Origin: AP-15 sp963750195
GTDB taxonomy: Bacteria; Pseudomonadota; Alphaproteobacteria; ATCC43930; CGMCC-115725
Reading direction: 5' to 3'
Assembly: GCA_963750195.1 (NCBI GenBank)
Contig: CAVVPS010000014.1
Span: forward strand, 186,001-250,000
DNA: 64,000 nucleotides
Positions 37,849-46,153 of the stretch are shown here, piece after piece. Both the position numbers and the translations under genes were made by a program. Positions within the stretch are counted from its first letter, which is position 1; each line of letters begins with the position of its first letter. The notes beneath the pieces were generated by a model. It was not told where the DNA came from. It made no database searches and saw only the letters and a program-made list of their open reading frames with translations.

Positions 37849-38184
37849 CTAAAGAAGCAGCCAGTCGACCGTTGCGAGCGCGGCGGGGCTTTCGACCTTC
37901 GGCAGAATGATGCCGTCGAGTCCGCGCCTGACGATCGCAAGGAGGTCGCCGTAGCAGAAATCGGTGTCGGCGGCATTGACACGGACATAGAGCCATCCCC
38001 GCCGCGGCCGCCCGAGGGCCGCGGCGACCGCCTCGCGGGTCGCCGGCTTCTCCGCGGTGGTAACCGCGTCTTCGAGATCGAGGATCACCGCGTCGGCATC
38101 GAGCGACAGCGCTTTCTCGACCCGCCGCGCATGGTTTCCCGGCGCGAACAGGAAGCTGCGCAACGGTTGCCTTTCAATCGTCAT
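37849..38184 (-). pseudogene. HpcH/HpaI aldolase (CitE-like) lyase, 3'-truncated
   Basis: Only the first 111 of about 280 residues remain: RSFLFAPGNHARRVEKAL, then DADAVILDLEDAV (with the metal-binding acidic residues of this TIM barrel), then LYVRVNAADTDF and GIILPKVESP. It ends AALATVDWLLL at the point where IS-derived DNA starts. CitE-like lyases cleave acyl-CoA intermediates such as citramalyl-CoA. It is divergent from the AtuA-like gene, a frequent pairing. The truncation should abolish function because the C-terminal half of the barrel is missing. Confidence 0.8.
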
Positions 38185-38293
38185 CGCGCCATTCCCAATG
38201 CCAAAGGTTTCAGCAGCCGCATTCCGCCCGCACCGGCGGCCGAAGGCAAGACCTGAGGAAAGAGGCAAACCCGTATCCCTGGGTTTCCGGACT

Positions 38294-39706
38294 ATGCGCC
38301 AGGCGATATCCTTCGCCGGCGACAGCGATCGAGGACGTGGCGATGCATCGTTTCCGCTGGTTTCGGCGACGGGCATGCTGGGTTCGGGGTTTCGCGCCGA
38401 ATCGCTCGACAAGGCGATTTCGCTCGCCGCCCGGATGATCGGCTGCGATGCCGGCAGCACCGATCCCGGCCCCGGTCCGCTGGCCACCGGTACCTGCATG
38501 TTCTCCGCGGCAGCGGTCAAGCGCGACACCGAGATCATGATGACCCGCGCGGTGAAGGCGGGCATCCCACTGATCATCGGCTCGTCCGGCACCTCGGGTT
38601 CGGATGAGGGGCTCGCCTGGATGGTCGGCATCGTGCGGGAGATCGCCCACGAGCAGAGCCTGCACTTCAAAATCGCTGTCATTCATTCGGAATTGTCGCG
38701 GGATATCGTCCGCCGGCATCTGCGCGATGGGCGTGCGCGCGCCCTGCCGCCCTCGGCGCCGCTGACCGACGCCGACATCGATGCGGCCACCCACATCGTC
38801 GGGATGATGGGGGTCGAGCCAATCCAGGAGGCGCTGAAAGCGGGAGCGCAGATCGTCGTCGCCGGGCGCAGCAGCGACACCTCGATCTTCTCGGCGATGC
38901 CGCTGCTGGAGGGCTACAAGCCGGCCGTAGTCTGGCACATGGCGAAAATTCTCGAGTGCGGTGCCGCGGCCGTCACCGTGCGGACCACGCCCGACAGCAT
39001 GATGGCGGTGCTGCACGAAGATAATTTTGAGGTCTTTCCGCTACGCGACGATTACCGGTGCACGCCGCAAAGCGTCGCCTCGCACACGCTCTACGAAAAT
39101 GCCGATCCGTTCGAGCTGAAAGAGCCATCCGGCACCTTGCGCACCAACAACGCACGCTATGAAGCGATATCCGACCGTGCAGTGCGGGTCTCCGGCTCGG
39201 AGTTCGTGCATGACCCGGAATACACGATCAAGCTGGAGGGCGTGCGCCGGGTCGGCTACTCGACGATTCTGATGGGTGGGGTTCGCGACCCGTACATCCT
39301 GGCGGAGATCGACAGCTGGCTCGCGCAACTCGACGAAAGCATCAAGACGCGCATCCGCAATACGGTCGGCAACCGACCCTACGAGATCGTCACGCGGGTC
39401 TATGGCCGCGACGGGGTCATGGGCGCCTTGGAGCCGCTGCGCGGCAAGGTCGGCGGCCACGAGGCCTTCATCCTGTGGGACGTCATCAGCGACTCGCAGG
39501 AGCTGTCGCGGTCGATTGCGACCAGCTTGTCGCATATGGCCGTGCACAACCCGATCCCGAAATGGAACGGGCTGATTTCGGGGCTCGCCTTCCCCTACTC
39601 GCCGCCCGAGATCGACCGCGGCCCGGTCTGCGAGTTCCACCTCAACCATGTGCTCGTGCCGGACAGCCCGACCTCGCTGTTCCGTACCGAATACGCGGAG
39701 ATCTGA
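38294..39706 (+). CDS. AtuA-family (DUF1446, acyclic terpene utilisation) protein
   Basis: This 470-residue protein has the family opening GMLGSGFRAESLDKAI and MIGCDAGSTDPGPGPLATG, then LIIGSSGTSGSDEGL, AGAQIVVAGRSSDTSIF and HTLYENADPFELKEPSG. AtuA proteins are required for acyclic terpene catabolism in Pseudomonas, but the biochemical step is unresolved. I start at ATG 38294; translation could begin later, at 38375, since the ribosome binding site (AGGAAAGAGG) is 30 bases away. It overlaps no gene and is two bases upstream of the DUF4387 gene, its usual partner. Confidence 0.87.
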   Translation: MRQAISFAGDSDRGRGDASFPLVSATGMLGSGFRAESLDKAISLAARMIGCDAGSTDPGPGPLATGTCMFSAAAVKRDTEIMMTRAVKAGIPLIIGSSGTSGSDEGLAWMVGIVREIAHEQSLHFKIAVIHSELSRDIVRRHLRDGRARALPPSAPLTDADIDAATHIVGMMGVEPIQEALKAGAQIVVAGRSSDTSIFSAMPLLEGYKPAVVWHMAKILECGAAAVTVRTTPDSMMAVLHEDNFEVFPLRDDYRCTPQSVASHTLYENADPFELKEPSGTLRTNNARYEAISDRAVRVSGSEFVHDPEYTIKLEGVRRVGYSTILMGGVRDPYILAEIDSWLAQLDESIKTRIRNTVGNRPYEIVTRVYGRDGVMGALEPLRGKVGGHEAFILWDVISDSQELSRSIATSLSHMAVHNPIPKWNGLISGLAFPYSPPEIDRGPVCEFHLNHVLVPDSPTSLFRTEYAEI

Positions 39707-39708
39707 CG

Positions 39709-40020
39709 ATGGCGACATTAGGCGACCTGGCAAAACTGGTGCGCTCGAAGAACGCCGGCCCGTTCTGGTTGACCATCGACATCATGTTTGACGATGCAGA
39801 CGCCAATCGCCGCGCGCGTGATGCCGCAATCGTCAACCGCGCCGCCATCGCCCGGCTCTACAACCGCAGCCCGAACGAGATCATCGTCGTCAACCATGAC
39901 ATGGCGCAGGCGATCAAGGTGAGCTTCCCCCGCTCGCAAAGCTCGGGCTCCAAACTCGACAGCGACGTCTACGGGGGGCAGCAATACGCACCGCTGCTCA
40001 GCCTGGAGGTCCCGGGCTGA
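39709..40020 (+). CDS. DUF4387 protein (AtuA-associated)
   Basis: This 103-residue protein starts MATLGDLAKLVRSKNAGPFW and contains FDDADANRRARDAAIVNRAAI and VVNHDMAQAIKVSFPRS, the DUF4387 pattern. The family is found directly after AtuA-type proteins and sometimes fused to them, so it is probably a subunit or partner in the same CoA-thioester catabolic step. The ATG lies two bases behind the AtuA stop, with GGAG in the preceding codons. Intact. Confidence 0.85.
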   Translation: MATLGDLAKLVRSKNAGPFWLTIDIMFDDADANRRARDAAIVNRAAIARLYNRSPNEIIVVNHDMAQAIKVSFPRSQSSGSKLDSDVYGGQQYAPLLSLEVPG

Positions 40021-40041
40021 GGCGTTAGCGACCCGAGCGTC

Positions 40042-40350
40042 TTACTCTGCAGCCCGCCGCCGCGCCGCGTGCCAATCGGCGGAGCGGGGCATCGCCAAGC
40101 CCAGATTGTCGCGCAGAGTCGGGCCGGCATATTCGTTCTGGAATAAACCACGGCGCTGGAGCTCCGGCACCAGCAGCCGCACTAAGTCATGATTCGTTCC
40201 CGGCATGCTGGTTGCCCCCAGCACGAAGCCGTCGCAGGCGCGGTAAACCATTCCTCCATCTGGTCGACAACCTGATTCGGGCTACCGCAAAACATTGGGT
40301 CAGGAAGCCTCTCCTGACCTTCAGTCAGGGCATGCCCGCCTACCGAGCCC
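40042..40350 (-). pseudogene. LLM-class flavin-dependent oxidoreductase, C-terminal remnant
   Basis: Two frames give MFCGSPNQVVDQMEEWF, then after a shift near 40250 DGFVLGATSMPGTNHDLV and LLVPELQRRGLFQNEYAG, ending with LRDNLGLAMPRS. That is the C-terminal quarter of NtaA/SnaA-type luciferase-like monooxygenases. The upstream three quarters are absent. It is an inactive scrap beside the AtuA cluster. Confidence 0.68.
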
Positions 40351-40501
40351 GACCCAAGGCCGGCAAGCGGCCGGATACGGATGAGGGATGGATCAACCCT
40401 TAGTTCAAAGATGTGGTTGAACACAGATCTTCGGCAGACTGGTCATAACGCGGGGATGGTAAATTGGTCGCAGGCTCGTCGACCATAAAAGTGAGGTTCG
40501 A

Positions 40502-40684
40502 ATGCCGCAGCCCCGTTCCGTGTTTGGATCGCTGGTGCTGATTGCCGTTGTCCTCGCCGGCGGTGCCGCTGCCTTTGCCTACACGGCGGGATGGTTCTCG
40601 CCGCAGCGCCTTACGCCAAAGAAGATCGTGAATGCGCTGGCGCCGCCGACCGGCGCGGCGCTCGGCCATCGCCGCAACCACGCC
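40502..40684 (+). pseudogene. Catalase-family peroxidase N-terminal fragment
   Basis: The frame opens with a membrane anchor or signal (FGSLVLIAVVLAGGAAAFAY) and continues TAGWFSPQRLTPKKIVNALA and GAALGHRRNHA, the opening of SrpA-type catalase-related peroxidases. It ends at about 40684 and passes directly into cytochrome b561 sequence. Everything carrying the haem site is missing. Confidence 0.68.
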
Positions 40685-40685
40685 T

Positions 40686-41122
40686 GGTCCGCCTGGCGGT
40701 GCGCGTACGCTACGGGACACCGCCGTTGCCGGCCGGCCTGCCCGAGCCGATGAAGCTCGCGGCCCATCTGTCGCATTACGCGAGGATGGCCATGCCGCTG
40801 CTCGGCTGGGGGATGCTGTCGGCGGCCGCCTATCCGGTCGTGCTGTTCGGTGGCGTGCACCTTCCGGCGATCCTCCCGCTGAGCGACAGCCTGGATACCC
40901 TGCTCTGGAACGCGCATTTCTACCTTGCTTTCGCGTTCTTCGGCTTGATCCTGTTGCATTGTTGCGGCCGCGCTATTCCACGCGCTTGTCCGACGCGACG
41001 GCGTATTCGAGGCGATGGCGTCGGTGTCGACTTTACGCTTCTTGCCCGTTGCCAAGCGTTCCGACGAAGGTCGGCTTACTGAACCCAAAGCCGGCGCTCG
41101 AGATGTGGCGCGGTGGCGGTAG
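40686..41122 (+). pseudogene. Cytochrome b561-type membrane protein, C-terminal fragment
   Basis: Without any start the frame reads VRLAVRVRYGTPPLPAGLPE, then LPLLGWGMLSAAAYPVVLFG and LLWNAHFYLAFAFFGLIL, membrane helices of a b561-type cytochrome. After a shift near 40965 it ends MASVSTLRFLPVAKRSDEG. In intact genomes catalase-family peroxidase and b561 genes are neighbours. Here the end of the first and start of the second are deleted. Confidence 0.68.
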
Positions 41123-41206
41123 GTCGAGCATATCTGTAGCCGCCCCTTTCGTCTGGCGGTGCCTCACTGGTTCGGCCGTGGCTCCGGTTCCACATCCCGC
41201 TCACCG

Positions 41207-41241
41207 AACCGGACAGGCGGATTTACCGCATCCGGCTCTCG
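41207..41241 (-). ncRNA. Group II intron domain V
   Basis: On the minus strand the hairpin runs from GAGAGCCGGATGCGGT to CCGCCTGTCCGGTTC. The outer stem GAGCCGGA/TCCGGTTC and the catalytic AGC-like triad region are as expected. It sits 48 bases after the maturase stop. Confidence 0.7.
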
Positions 41242-41288
41242 GACAAGACGTCACGCCTTCACCCACGACGGGCCGCGACCAAGCTGGG

Positions 41289-42579
41289 TCAGGCGTACGA
41301 GCCCGAACTGCTCATAAAGGTGCGGGAGTGGATAGGCTCCGCCCTTGCGTCGCCAGACTTGTGCTTGAAGCGCAACCACCGGCGCAACCGCACAGCCGTG
41401 TAGTTGTCGAGCCCCCGATACACTTTGCGGGTGGTTCTAACGTCAAAGTAATTGGCCCATCCGCGAAGCGCGCGGTTCAACTGATCCACCAGCCTTGTGG
41501 TCTCCTGCCAAGTACCCGCTCGGTCGGTCAGCGCGTGGACTCGTTCGACCATGCGCTTGAGGCTCTTCTTTGACGGTCGGTAGCCCAACCGGGCCTTGCC
41601 AGTTTCAGGAGAGTACATCCGCCCGAACGTATAGCCCAGGAAGTCGAACTCCCCGTCCGGAACTCTGCAGATCCGTGTCTTCTCCTCGTTCACTGTCAGC
41701 TTCAGCTTGCCCATGATCGCGCGCAGGTGGTGCAGCGCCTTCTCCGCGCTGCCCCGTCGGCACAGGATCACAATCGTCCGCATAAGTGACGAGGCGAGTG
41801 CCGAGGCTTTGCTCAAGGCCGAGCTTCTTCCACCCCAGCACAAACCGGCGCATGTAAAGATTCGCCAGCAGTGGTGAGAGCGGTGAGCCCTGCGGGATGC
41901 CGCGCCGGCTATCCCGGGCCTCGGTCGTGCGTCTGGTCCGGCCCCGTTGGTCGGTTTCTTCCACGGGACATTCCAGCCACATCTTGATCAGATGCAGCAC
42001 GCGCCGATCAACGATCCGACGCGCCACCGATTTTAGGAGCTCGGTATGTGGAATGCTCCCGAAGTAGTCCGCGAGGTCGGCGTCGACGACGTCCGGGTGG
42101 CCCCGGAATAGCAACTCCTCCACCTCTACGACGGCTTGCTGGGCATTTCGCCCGGCACGATAGGCGTAGATTTCCGGTGGAAGATCGGCTTCGAAGATCG
42201 GCTCCAGCACCAGCAGCGCTGCTGTCATGCAGACCCGATCCCGCACGCCTGAGATGCCCAGCGGCCTGAGTTTGCCGTTGGCCTTCGGGATAAACACGCG
42301 TCTGATTGGCTCTGGTCGGTAAGTCTCCTGCCTGAGCGCAAGCGCCAGTTCAGTCAGCCACCGCTCGACCCCATATGCCTCGATGTCCGCAAAATCCTGG
42401 CCGTCGATCCCCGGCGCGCCCTTGTTCGAGCGGCACTGGGCATAGGCATGCGCCAGAATGTCGTCGCGGCTAATCTTGTCGTACAGGGCGTAGAAGCGAT
42501 AGCCGGCCTCGGCCTTCGCTTTCGCGTGTAACGCCGTCTGCAGTTTCTGAACACTCTTCGGAGTTGCTAGGTTGCCCAA
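41289..42579 (-). pseudogene. ltrA: Group II intron reverse transcriptase/maturase, frameshifted at YADD
   Basis: The protein has reverse-transcriptase blocks in order: SNKGAPGIDGQDFADIEAYG, RRVFIPKANGKLRPLGISG, YAYRAGRNAQQAVVEVEELL, DADLADYFGSIPH, GIPQGSPLSPLLANLYM and the active-site YADD. Right after YADD two bases seem missing (about 41778-41782). The remaining half lies in another frame: VILCRRGSAEKALHHLRAIMG, FDFLGYTFGRM and the maturase X-domain motif LNRALRGWANYF. Joined, it has about 430 residues. No HNH endonuclease domain is visible. The break removes the second half of the palm and the whole maturase domain. Confidence 0.85.
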
Positions 42580-43070
42580 TCTCCAGGTCCCTCACCACGT
42601 CTTGCGTCGATCTTGAACTGAGGCCCCTTCCCTCTGCCGGCATTACCCGGCTTCATCGGTAGTACGGGCCTCTCCGCCACCCCAGTACGCCCGGCCTGTC
42701 CCTCGCGGGCGTCCGGTTGGTCATCCCTGATCACGCAGTGGGGCTTCCCGTGTTGCGTGCGCTTTCCTTGTGTACATGCCGCCGCCAGTACCCCGGTGCA
42801 GCGGCTGGGCGTAATCTCGCTCACCTCACCCGACCGTATCAGCCTTCCCCGATTCGGCGGTCGGGTCGGCCTGCACATCGACCTTTTCGAGGCTTGCTCG
42901 GCGTTCACTCGCGTTGCGGCCTGCACACTCGCGCGGTCACCAATTGTGACCGCTATTCGAAGGCTTCAGCCATTTCGTTACCTCCATGACTGCTCCGATT
43001 GCTTCCGGCTGGAGCGAATCGCCGGGTGGGTCTTGCACCCACTGCAAAGCGCCGCCTTTGCACGGCGCAC

Positions 43071-43398
43071 GCCAATTCCGGCCGTTCGCGGCACCGCGAT
43101 CGAACCGCGGAAGTCGACCCGAAGCGATCCTTCGGGTTCTGCAGCGCGATGGTTCATCGTTAACCCCAAAGCAGTCATTGGCGTGCGCGCGTCGCTTGTA
43201 TTGGCGCAGTGCTGACATCCGACCGGCTTCGGCTCGGCCCATTCGCAGGCGGAAGATCCGAGACGCAAGCGTGTCACGAAATCGCGCTACCACGCGGTTG
43301 CGACCAGGAATTTACGACTTTCCGGCGCGAGTGACGGGGCAGAGAGTTGGTCTCGGTTGGGGTCGCCCCGATGTGACCGCGATCTGTGGGAGGATAGA
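43071..43398. other. 5' flank of the group II intron
   Basis: No supported gene. This is the exon-side DNA upstream of the intron and directly upstream of the uncharacterised gene cassette. Any promoter for that cassette should lie here. A GGGAGGATAG ribosome binding site at its right end precedes the first cassette gene. Confidence 0.5.
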
Positions 43399-44229
43399 AT
43401 GGTCGAGGAGGTCGCGCTCGGCGCAGTTGAGCACGAGTTTGACGGTCGGCCGGCCGAGGGCAGCACCGCTGCTTTGGGCAGCGAATCAAGTGTCGAAGTC
43501 GAGCACCATACTGGCGAGAAAGTCACCACCGCCAACGCCGGTGCCGATGTTGGCGATGTCAGCTTTGACAAAGTTGGGAAGCCGTCGGAGCGGCATGACG
43601 AAGACCCTTCCATCCTCGATGCGGTCGCCGGCGTCATCACGGCCCCAGACCCGCGAGCCTTTTTAGGTGGGATGATCGGCGCGTTGAGCCAGCGAACATT
43701 CGAGCCAGTCCGCGACGAAAGCAGCATTGGAACGATACTGCGCCAACTCGGCCATGCGCTTGGGGAGGACCTCGACGAAGAGCTAGCCTTCCAGAATGTC
43801 ACGGACGCACTCGATCGAAAGCAGCTTCCGTCGGAAGCGTTGCATAGATCGGCACCTATCGTCGCCGCATTTCTGCCACGGATCGTATCACTGCCCTTAC
43901 TGCGGATCTCATCTGACGCGACGCCCGCCGAGATCGAGAGTCTTGTTCGCGCTGCCACACAGGTCGCTCGCGAGGCGCTTGAAAACCGCGGTGCGCGGGG
44001 ATGGCGAACATTGCCGGCGATCGCAGCTACGATCGCGCGCCGGGCGGCGCTTCGGGGTTTGTCCGTTGACGCTTTGGCAGAGGCATTGCCGCGTCTATGG
44101 GCTCGATTGGGCCTTGGGCCACGGGAAGCTTCAGCCCCCGGATCAGATCGTTTCCAGGGACGGACGAAAGGCGAACCGCGCCGAATGGTCCTCAGAGGAC
44201 CGGTGGAAATTGTCATCCTCGAGCGCTGA
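43399..44229 (+). CDS. Uncharacterised cassette protein A: acidic N terminus, Arg/Ala-rich C-terminal half
   Basis: I do not recognise this 276-residue protein. The first 65 residues are acidic and low in structure (VEEVALGAVEHEFDGRPAEG). Residues about 65-130 hold a Gly/Ala-rich hydrophobic segment (SILDAVAGVITAPDPRAFLG). Residues about 145-240 form basic amphipathic helices rich in Arg and Ala (AAFLPRIVSLPLLRI, WRTLPAIAATIARRAAL). It ends RRMVLRGPVEIVILER. The acidic-then-basic layout recalls some large surface-associated hypothetical proteins, but that is a weak impression. ATG 43399 follows GGGAGG by five bases. Its end overlaps the next ORF by 133 bases. Confidence 0.6.
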   Translation: MVEEVALGAVEHEFDGRPAEGSTAALGSESSVEVEHHTGEKVTTANAGADVGDVSFDKVGKPSERHDEDPSILDAVAGVITAPDPRAFLGGMIGALSQRTFEPVRDESSIGTILRQLGHALGEDLDEELAFQNVTDALDRKQLPSEALHRSAPIVAAFLPRIVSLPLLRISSDATPAEIESLVRAATQVAREALENRGARGWRTLPAIAATIARRAALRGLSVDALAEALPRLWARLGLGPREASAPGSDRFQGRTKGEPRRMVLRGPVEIVILER

Positions 44230-44798
44230 GCCCACGCGGGATCGACGCCTATCGCCGGCTGTATCAGTGGCTCGAAACGCAGGGCCAAGGCGACCTGCGC
44301 TCGCTGCTGATCGAGAACGAGATCGCACAGAGTATGGACGCGCTGATCAGCCGCGCCCAAAACGGCACGGCCGAGGGCCTGCGCGCTCTCGGCGTGACCG
44401 CACAGCTGGATATCGAGCGTTTCCGCCGCATGGCGATCGTGGCGCCGGGCGCAATGTCGCGAGATGGGCGTTATGACCGCTCGCCGCCGCTCGGGGCTTA
44501 TCTGCAGGCGCTCGAGCTGTTCGCCGAGACCTTCAGGCCGGCCGGCGGGCTCAGGCTATTGCGCATCGCCCGGCCGCCGATCCTGTTTTATGGCATCTAC
44601 AACGCAAATACGCTGGAGGACGACCGCGACCTAGTCGAGCTGATCATGGTTCGCGGCAATCTCGCGACGATCTTCGACAGCCTGTTCCCCGCCTCTGGTG
44701 CGCGATCGGTCGAGCCGCAGGTACTGCTCGACATGCTGCTGCTGGAGCTCGATCGCGGCATCGACCTGCTCGCACTGGATGCAAACCCGAGGGACTGA
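44097..44798 (+). CDS. Uncharacterised cassette protein B
   Basis: I do not recognise this protein. The ORF allows 233 residues from ATG 44097, but the first 45 overlap gene A and look like shadow. The credible protein begins near SPRGIDAYRRLYQWLETQG (about 44229), with no good start codon there. Two explanations fit: a start upstream in the overlap, or a frameshift fusing A and B. The body is helical, with IENEIAQSMDALISRAQNG, YLQALELFAETFRPAGG, RPPILFYGIYNANTLED and DMLLLELDRGIDLLALD. No signal peptide or membrane helix. Same strand and close spacing to the following genes suggest an operon. Confidence 0.55.
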   Translation: MGSIGPWATGSFSPRIRSFPGTDERRTAPNGPQRTGGNCHPRALSPRGIDAYRRLYQWLETQGQGDLRSLLIENEIAQSMDALISRAQNGTAEGLRALGVTAQLDIERFRRMAIVAPGAMSRDGRYDRSPPLGAYLQALELFAETFRPAGGLRLLRIARPPILFYGIYNANTLEDDRDLVELIMVRGNLATIFDSLFPASGARSVEPQVLLDMLLLELDRGIDLLALDANPRD

Positions 44799-44843
44799 GG
44801 CCCGACCACGCGGCGAGCTGTCGCCTACTGGCTGATCGTTAGA

Positions 44844-45356
44844 GTGATCCTTAGGCTGGTGGTCGGCTTTTACACAACGAGAATTAGCAGCCCACCTCAG
44901 TGGATCACGGTCTTGGCGGCAGGCGGCCCGCCTGCCGCGGGACCGATCGTTGTCTCCAACACGGGGCGATTTTCGAATGTGCTGACCCAGATTCCGGCAA
45001 CCTACCAGGCAGCAACGACAGGGGTTACGGGCCCGAACCGAGCGCTCGATCAATACTCGGATTTGCGCACCACGCTAATACCGCCGTCACCTGTTGACCG
45101 GGAGTTTCTGGAGGCCGCGCTAGAGGAACTCCGCGTTCAGGAAAGTCTGGAGGAGCGCTGGCAGAACCTCGTGCGCACCGTGGCGCCCGAAGCCGGGAAT
45201 CAGCAATCCGTGTTCGAGCTGTTGAGACTGGTCATCAAGCAGGCCCAGGACGATGCTGAGACGCTTTATACAGGCCACCGCCCCGTTCGCATCCCGTACG
45301 GCGAGGCGCTGCCGCCGCAGTTCGAACAGAGCCTGGCCGCACTCGTCCGCAAATAA
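44844..45356 (+). CDS. Uncharacterised cassette protein C
   Basis: This 170-residue protein begins at a GTG (MILRLVVGFYTTR). The N-terminal third resembles a beta-rich segment (WITVLAAGGPPAAGPIVVSN). The rest is alpha-helical and acidic (VDREFLEAALEELRVQESLE, SVFELLRLVIKQAQDDAE) and ends LPPQFEQSLAALVRK. No known motif. It lies 45 bases behind gene B and 43 bases before gene D. The start lacks a strong ribosome binding site, so a second GTG at 44862 is possible. Confidence 0.6.
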   Translation: MILRLVVGFYTTRISSPPQWITVLAAGGPPAAGPIVVSNTGRFSNVLTQIPATYQAATTGVTGPNRALDQYSDLRTTLIPPSPVDREFLEAALEELRVQESLEERWQNLVRTVAPEAGNQQSVFELLRLVIKQAQDDAETLYTGHRPVRIPYGEALPPQFEQSLAALVRK

Positions 45357-45399
45357 TAGTCCACAATGATCACGAGTATCAGGATCGGAGGAAAATTCG

Positions 45400-46098
45400 A
45401 TGGCAGTGGCACCAACCTCCTCCCCCGCCGCGACGATTGACTTCGACGCCCTCCTCCGCGAACTCGGCACCGCGGGAAGCAGCCTCGAGGTCTCGGCACT
45501 GATTGCACAGGCTCTGATCGGGCTTGCGGCTCAATCGGCACGTACAACTGAACAACTGGTCCAGATCGTGGGGACGCCCGCGAAGCCGTACGCCATCGCT
45601 GTCGACCCATCCTCGATCACAGCCATAGCTCAGGCGTCTGCTTCGGCGGTTAAGCCGCAAATCGACGCTGTCGAGCGTAAAGCTGGCAGCTTGGAAGAAG
45701 GATTGAAGGCATTCAGCGTCACCCTCGACAACCTGAATACCGAGCAGACGAAAGCCAATGGTACGCTCAATGTCCTGGGAAACCGGGTGGAGCACCTGGG
45801 AAACGCCCAGAACAGCCTGCATAGCAGGTTCAACGACATTGACGAACAGGTCCAGCGTCTGGGGCGTGAACAGGAAGTTATCGCCGTTAGACTGCTGCAA
45901 GAGATGCGGCTAGAGATCCTCGCGCTGGTCGAGGCGGAGTGCAGTGAGCCGTGTCGACGGCTGAAGGAGCAGCACGACCTACTGGTCAGCAGGTGCGAGG
46001 AACTTGAAAGAATCGCCCGGCAGGGTGCGGAAGCCGAGCGGCGTGGCAGCGGCGAAACGTCGACCCCGCGAACCCGCCGGACTGAGGGGTCGCGCTGA
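45400..46098 (+). CDS. Uncharacterised cassette protein D, coiled-coil protein
   Basis: This 232-residue protein starts after a clear GGAGGA site. A Thr/Ser/Ala-rich head (residues 1-90, with FDALLRELGTAGSSLEVSAL) is followed by a long coiled coil (about residues 85-215: VERKAGSLEEGLKAFSVTL, VLGNRVEHLGNAQNSLHSRF, a CRRLKEQHDLLVSRCEELER stretch). The polar tail is rich in Arg, Thr and Glu. No membrane helix or signal peptide. The coiled coil points to a structural or scaffolding role within the cassette. Not matched to a family. Confidence 0.68.
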   Translation: MAVAPTSSPAATIDFDALLRELGTAGSSLEVSALIAQALIGLAAQSARTTEQLVQIVGTPAKPYAIAVDPSSITAIAQASASAVKPQIDAVERKAGSLEEGLKAFSVTLDNLNTEQTKANGTLNVLGNRVEHLGNAQNSLHSRFNDIDEQVQRLGREQEVIAVRLLQEMRLEILALVEAECSEPCRRLKEQHDLLVSRCEELERIARQGAEAERRGSGETSTPRTRRTEGSR

Positions 46099-46153
46099 CC
46101 ACGCCGCGAGCCTGGGAGCAGCTTCCGAATCTCTTGAGTTCAGGAGCCGATAA

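Larger units (their letters stand above)
41160..43070 (-). mobile_element. Group II intron with its maturase gene
   Basis: The 5' end fits the GUGYG consensus: GTGCGCCGTG, complement of 43061-43070. Domain I to IV sequences surround the reverse-transcriptase gene, including the typical segment around GGGAAGCCCCACTGCG (about 42730-42745). A domain V hairpin lies at 41207-41241. The 3' end is less certain and I place it near 41160. The element lies just behind the cytochrome b561 fragment in the opposite orientation. Its maturase is frameshifted, so mobility is doubtful, although self-splicing RNA parts look intact. Confidence 0.75.

Noticed and set aside
38210..39016. Minus-strand ORF opposite the AtuA-family gene
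   Set aside because: It is a shadow of the conserved AtuA frame, with no motif of its own.
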